This document shows positions 6,517 through 8,423 of a DNA stretch of 8,423 nucleotides, in pieces; position 1 is the first letter of the stretch, and each line of letters starts with the position of its first letter. Made by a program: the position numbers and the translations under genes. Below the pieces are notes generated by a model. That model had not been told where the DNA came from and did not search any database. It saw only the letters and a program-made list of their open reading frames with translations. This DNA comes from Rhizobiaceae bacterium (GTDB lineage: Bacteria > Pseudomonadota > Alphaproteobacteria > Rhizobiales > Rhizobiaceae), in the NCBI GenBank assembly GCA_913776675.1, contig CAJYRE010000203.1, positions 1-8,423 of the forward strand, in the 5' to 3' direction.

Positions 6517-7913
6517 TGTGCAGCCTCCAGCGGCAACAGGTTCAAAACGTCGCCAAAGGCGGCGAGGAAATCGGTTATATTGGCCTCGGTCGTATCCGGG
6601 CTGACCAGCATCATGTTATGGAAGGGTGTCAGCAGGAAGCCGCGATTGAGCAGCGCAACATGCAGAACGCTTTCCAGTGTAGCATCCGCCACCGCACGCG
6701 CTTCGGCAGCATTTGTTACAGGGGCAGGGCTGAAAACCACCTCAAGCCGTGCCCCAACCCGTGCCGTATGCCAGGCAAGGCCATGGTGAGCGATCAGCTC
6801 TTGAATGCCCGCATCCAGGCGTGCTGCGCCAGAGAGCATTTTTTCATAATTTGCCGGTGTCATGAGTTCTTCAAGTGTGGCGCGCATGCAGGCAAGCTGT
6901 AATGCATTGCCAGCCAATGTTGTGCCAATGCCTGAATGGCCATGTTCCGATTCCGGGCGCGAGGCAAAGAGCCGGTCATTCACCGCCTGCGTCATGCCCC
7001 ACACGGCAGCGGGAAGCCCGCCCGCCACGGGCTTGCCCAGCACAAAAAGATCGAAATCCAGATTGTGCGCCCGCCCATAGCCGCCGGGGCCTGTGGAAAT
7101 TGTGTGGGTTTCATCCAGCAGCAGCAGTGTGCCAACCTTGCGGGTGGCCTCACGCAGAAATGCCCAGAAGCCCTCTTGTGGCAGAATCATGCCACAATTG
7201 GTCATGACCGGCTCTGCGATAACGCAGGCAATGTCGTTTTTTGCCAGTTCGGCTTCTAGAGCGCCCCGGTCATTGAAGGGAATCATCACCGTTGTCAGGC
7301 TGGGGTCCTGCACCTGCCCCAACAGGCTGCGCCGGGCCACGGTCTTGCCATCAATGAGGTCCACCAGCGTGTCTTCGGCAGTGCCGTGATAACAGCCGTC
7401 AAAAACCAGAATGCGCTTGCGCCCTGTCGCGGCGCGCGCCGCGCGCAGAGCAAACCGGTTGGCATCGCTGGCCGTCACGGCCACCTGCCAGCAGGGCAGG
7501 CCGAAGCGCTCTTGCAAAAGTTCTCCCACCCGGTCTGCATCGGCTGAGGGCAGCATATAGGTCAGTCCGCGGCTTTCCTGCTGGCGCATGGCCTGCATGA
7601 CGGGAGCCGGAGCATGACCAAACATGGCCCCGGTATCACCAAGGCAGAAATCGACAATCTCATTGCCGTCAATGTCGCGCAGGCGGTTGCCCTGAGCCGC
7701 CTCAATCACCATGGGAAAGGGTTGCGGCCAATCGCGCATCCAGTGCATCGGCACACCGCCTGCAAAGCCACCTTTGGCATGGCGCGAGGCTCTGGCAGAA
7801 GAGCGGGGTCGCCGGGCGCTGTATTGCGCGTTTTCGCTTGCAAGAAGGGTTTCGAGGGCGGCTCGTACCACTCTTTTACCCATGGGTGCTTTGGCTGGAG
7901 CTGAAGATGCCAC
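6513..7913 (-). CDS. Class-III PLP-dependent aminotransferase (glutamate-1-semialdehyde aminomutase-like)
   Basis: This 466-residue cytoplasmic PLP enzyme of fold type I belongs to class III. Visible landmarks are SDANRFALRAAR (149-160, the substrate and phosphate-binding region), YHG (175-177), AEPVMTN (233-239), LLLDETHT with Asp267 to hold the pyridine nitrogen, GKPVAGGLPAAVWG with Lys294 as the Schiff-base lysine, and GTTLAGN (330-336). The GKPVAGG and DETHT wording is nearer to HemL-like paralogues than to 4-aminobutyrate transaminases. Residues 1-50 are basic and low in hydrophobics, an extension before the core fold. The start is a GTG at 7911-7913. The gene is coupled to the GS-like gene, so it probably works in the same amine or amino-acid pathway. 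It is unlikely to be the heme-pathway HemL itself, given this catabolic context and its divergent motifs. Its specific substrate is unknown. Confidence 0.9.
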   Translation of the reverse strand: MASSAPAKAPMGKRVVRAALETLLASENAQYSARRPRSSARASRHAKGGFAGGVPMHWMRDWPQPFPMVIEAAQGNRLRDIDGNEIVDFCLGDTGAMFGHAPAPVMQAMRQQESRGLTYMLPSADADRVGELLQERFGLPCWQVAVTASDANRFALRAARAATGRKRILVFDGCYHGTAEDTLVDLIDGKTVARRSLLGQVQDPSLTTVMIPFNDRGALEAELAKNDIACVIAEPVMTNCGMILPQEGFWAFLREATRKVGTLLLLDETHTISTGPGGYGRAHNLDFDLFVLGKPVAGGLPAAVWGMTQAVNDRLFASRPESEHGHSGIGTTLAGNALQLACMRATLEELMTPANYEKMLSGAARLDAGIQELIAHHGLAWHTARVGARLEVVFSPAPVTNAAEARAVADATLESVLHVALLNRGFLLTPFHNMMLVSPDTTEANITDFLAAFGDVLNLLPLEAAQ

Positions 7914-7921
7914 TGTGTGTT

Positions 7922-7928
7922 CTCCCTT
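7922..7928 (-). promoter_or_regulatory. Ribosome binding site supporting a GTG start
   Basis: On the minus strand AAGGGAG ends eight bases before the GTG at 7911-7913. No comparable site precedes the next in-frame ATG (codon 11, plus-strand 7881-7883). This makes GTG the preferred start of the aminotransferase. The rest of 7929-7989 holds no gene and no clear promoter; it links the aminotransferase to the repeat. Confidence 0.65.
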
Positions 7929-7989
7929 ATTTTTTTGATGATGGCTATTGGGGTCAGATTTCGCTGCCGGATATGCTGGACCTTCGCTG

Positions 7990-8090
7990 AGTTTCTGTCA
8001 GGTTCAGATTGAACCAGACGGCCTCTCGATTTTCTCGTTTTCGTTTGTCTGTTCAGTCGAACCGGGTTCCACGTTTCCCTGACAAACTCT
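7990..8090 (-). repeat. Two-palindrome intergenic repeat, copy 2 (inverted relative to copy 1)
   Basis: Read on the minus strand from 8090 this is AGAGTTTGTCAGGGAAACGT and onward. It matches copy 1 through the first palindrome, the GACAAACGAAAAC linker and the second palindrome (GTCTGGTTCAATCTGAACCT). The arms GTTTGTC and GACAAAC are again 31 bases apart (8043-8049 and 8081-8087). The second palindrome (GGTTCA and TGAACC around 8001-8015) is less perfect at its outer arms than in copy 1. Unlike copy 1, most of it lies inside an open reading frame, the tail of the FCD regulator. Confidence 0.85.
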
Positions 8091-8423
8091 CGGCCGGTCC
8101 ATGGAAAGCGGATGATCGCGCGTTTGCGCAAAGATGGCTTTTCCAAGCAGGTCCATGCCGTCGAGGATGTCTGCCTCAATGGCCAGTTTCAGTCGAGTGA
8201 CGTCGCGCCGCTCAATGGCGTTGATGGCGATTTCGTGCTTATCGGTTAGCCGTGCCGTGCCCACCATGCCGTAGACCGTGCGCATGAAGGGGCCAAACTG
8301 CATCCACACGCTTTCCAGAAGATGCGTCAGCACCTCTGAGCGGCCAGCCCGATAAATTTCGAAATGGAAGGCATAGTTGGCGGCCATGTAGAGTTCCGCA
8401 TTGCCGGTTTCATAGCTGGCGTT
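8004..8423 (-). CDS. FCD-domain GntR-family regulator, C-terminal part, with repeat-derived tail (5' end beyond window)
   Basis: The visible 139 residues are the C-terminal ligand-binding part of a FadR-type (FCD) GntR-family transcription factor; the N-terminal winged helix lies past the right edge. FCD hallmarks are ANYAFHFEIYRAG (Asn16 and His20, counting from the window edge) and DKHEIAINAIERRDVTRLKLAIEADI (His63). FCD domains often bind metal with D-x3-H plus two later histidines; here Asn replaces the first Asp, and Asp85 stands where the last His is usual, so metal binding may be altered. The domain seems to end near residue 100. Residues 112-139 (from RVCQGNVEPG to the end) are encoded by repeat copy 2, and the TGA stop is inside its second palindrome. 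The gene is upstream of and co-oriented with the aminotransferase and GS-like genes, and so is a likely regulator of them. Confidence 0.85.
   Translation of the reverse strand, partial: NASYETGNAELYMAANYAFHFEIYRAGRSEVLTHLLESVWMQFGPFMRTVYGMVGTARLTDKHEIAINAIERRDVTRLKLAIEADILDGMDLLGKAIFAQTRDHPLSMDRPRVCQGNVEPGSTEQTNENEKIERPSGSI

Noticed and set aside
4839..8090. Insertion sequence or composite transposon
   Set aside because: No transposase or integrase gene lies between the repeat copies. The repeats are palindromic mosaics of about 100 bp without visible target-site duplications.
7706..8179. 157-residue minus-strand frame spanning the gap between the FCD gene and the aminotransferase
   Set aside because: It is out of frame with both flanking genes. 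It covers the repeat and the aminotransferase ribosome-binding site and shows no domain.

Overview
The window looks like chromosome or large-replicon DNA of an alphaproteobacterium of the order Hyphomicrobiales, most likely the Brucella/Ochrobactrum neighbourhood. The reasons are tightly packed GC-rich genes, PotA/PotB-type transporters, and intergenic two-palindrome repeats that resemble the RIME (rhizobial) and Bru-RS (Brucella) families. That taxonomic call is inference from memory; no search was possible.

Layout, left to right. (1) Positions 1-1931, minus strand: the first two genes of a polyamine-type ABC importer, an ATPase (867-1931) followed by a PotB-like inner-membrane permease (1-870, cut by the window edge). 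The second permease and the binding protein are not in view. (2) Positions 1932-2030: a 99-bp divergent promoter region with two inverted repeats. (3) Positions 2031-4841, plus strand: a translationally coupled run of a TetR-family regulator, an Amidohydro_3 (YtcJ/NfdA-like) metal-dependent hydrolase and a small DUF3237 (UPF0311) protein. (4) Positions 4842-5112: a convergent intergenic region made almost wholly of palindromic repeats, including a perfect 18-bp stem. (5) Positions 5113-7913, minus strand: a class-III PLP aminotransferase followed by a PuuA-like glutamine synthetase family ligase, coupled by an ATGA overlap. (6) Positions 8004-8423, minus strand: the C-terminal half of an FCD-domain GntR-family regulator, which reads into a second copy of the repeat.

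As a unit, the genes suggest uptake and breakdown of an unidentified amine or amide. The importer brings in a cationic nitrogen compound, the amidohydrolase could release an amine from an amide or formamide, and the GS-like ligase and aminotransferase could gamma-glutamylate or transaminate amines. One TetR and one FCD regulator flank the genes. No single gene proves the substrate, and the two halves may be independent pathways.

The most unusual feature is how the repeats meet the genes. Both convergent genes (DUF3237 and GS-like) end on a TAG stop that is also the first three bases of a repeat unit (TAGAGTTTGTC in both cases). The FCD regulator instead reads 28 codons into another copy, so its C-terminal tail is repeat-encoded. 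I found no tRNA, rRNA, CRISPR array, insertion sequence or phage gene.
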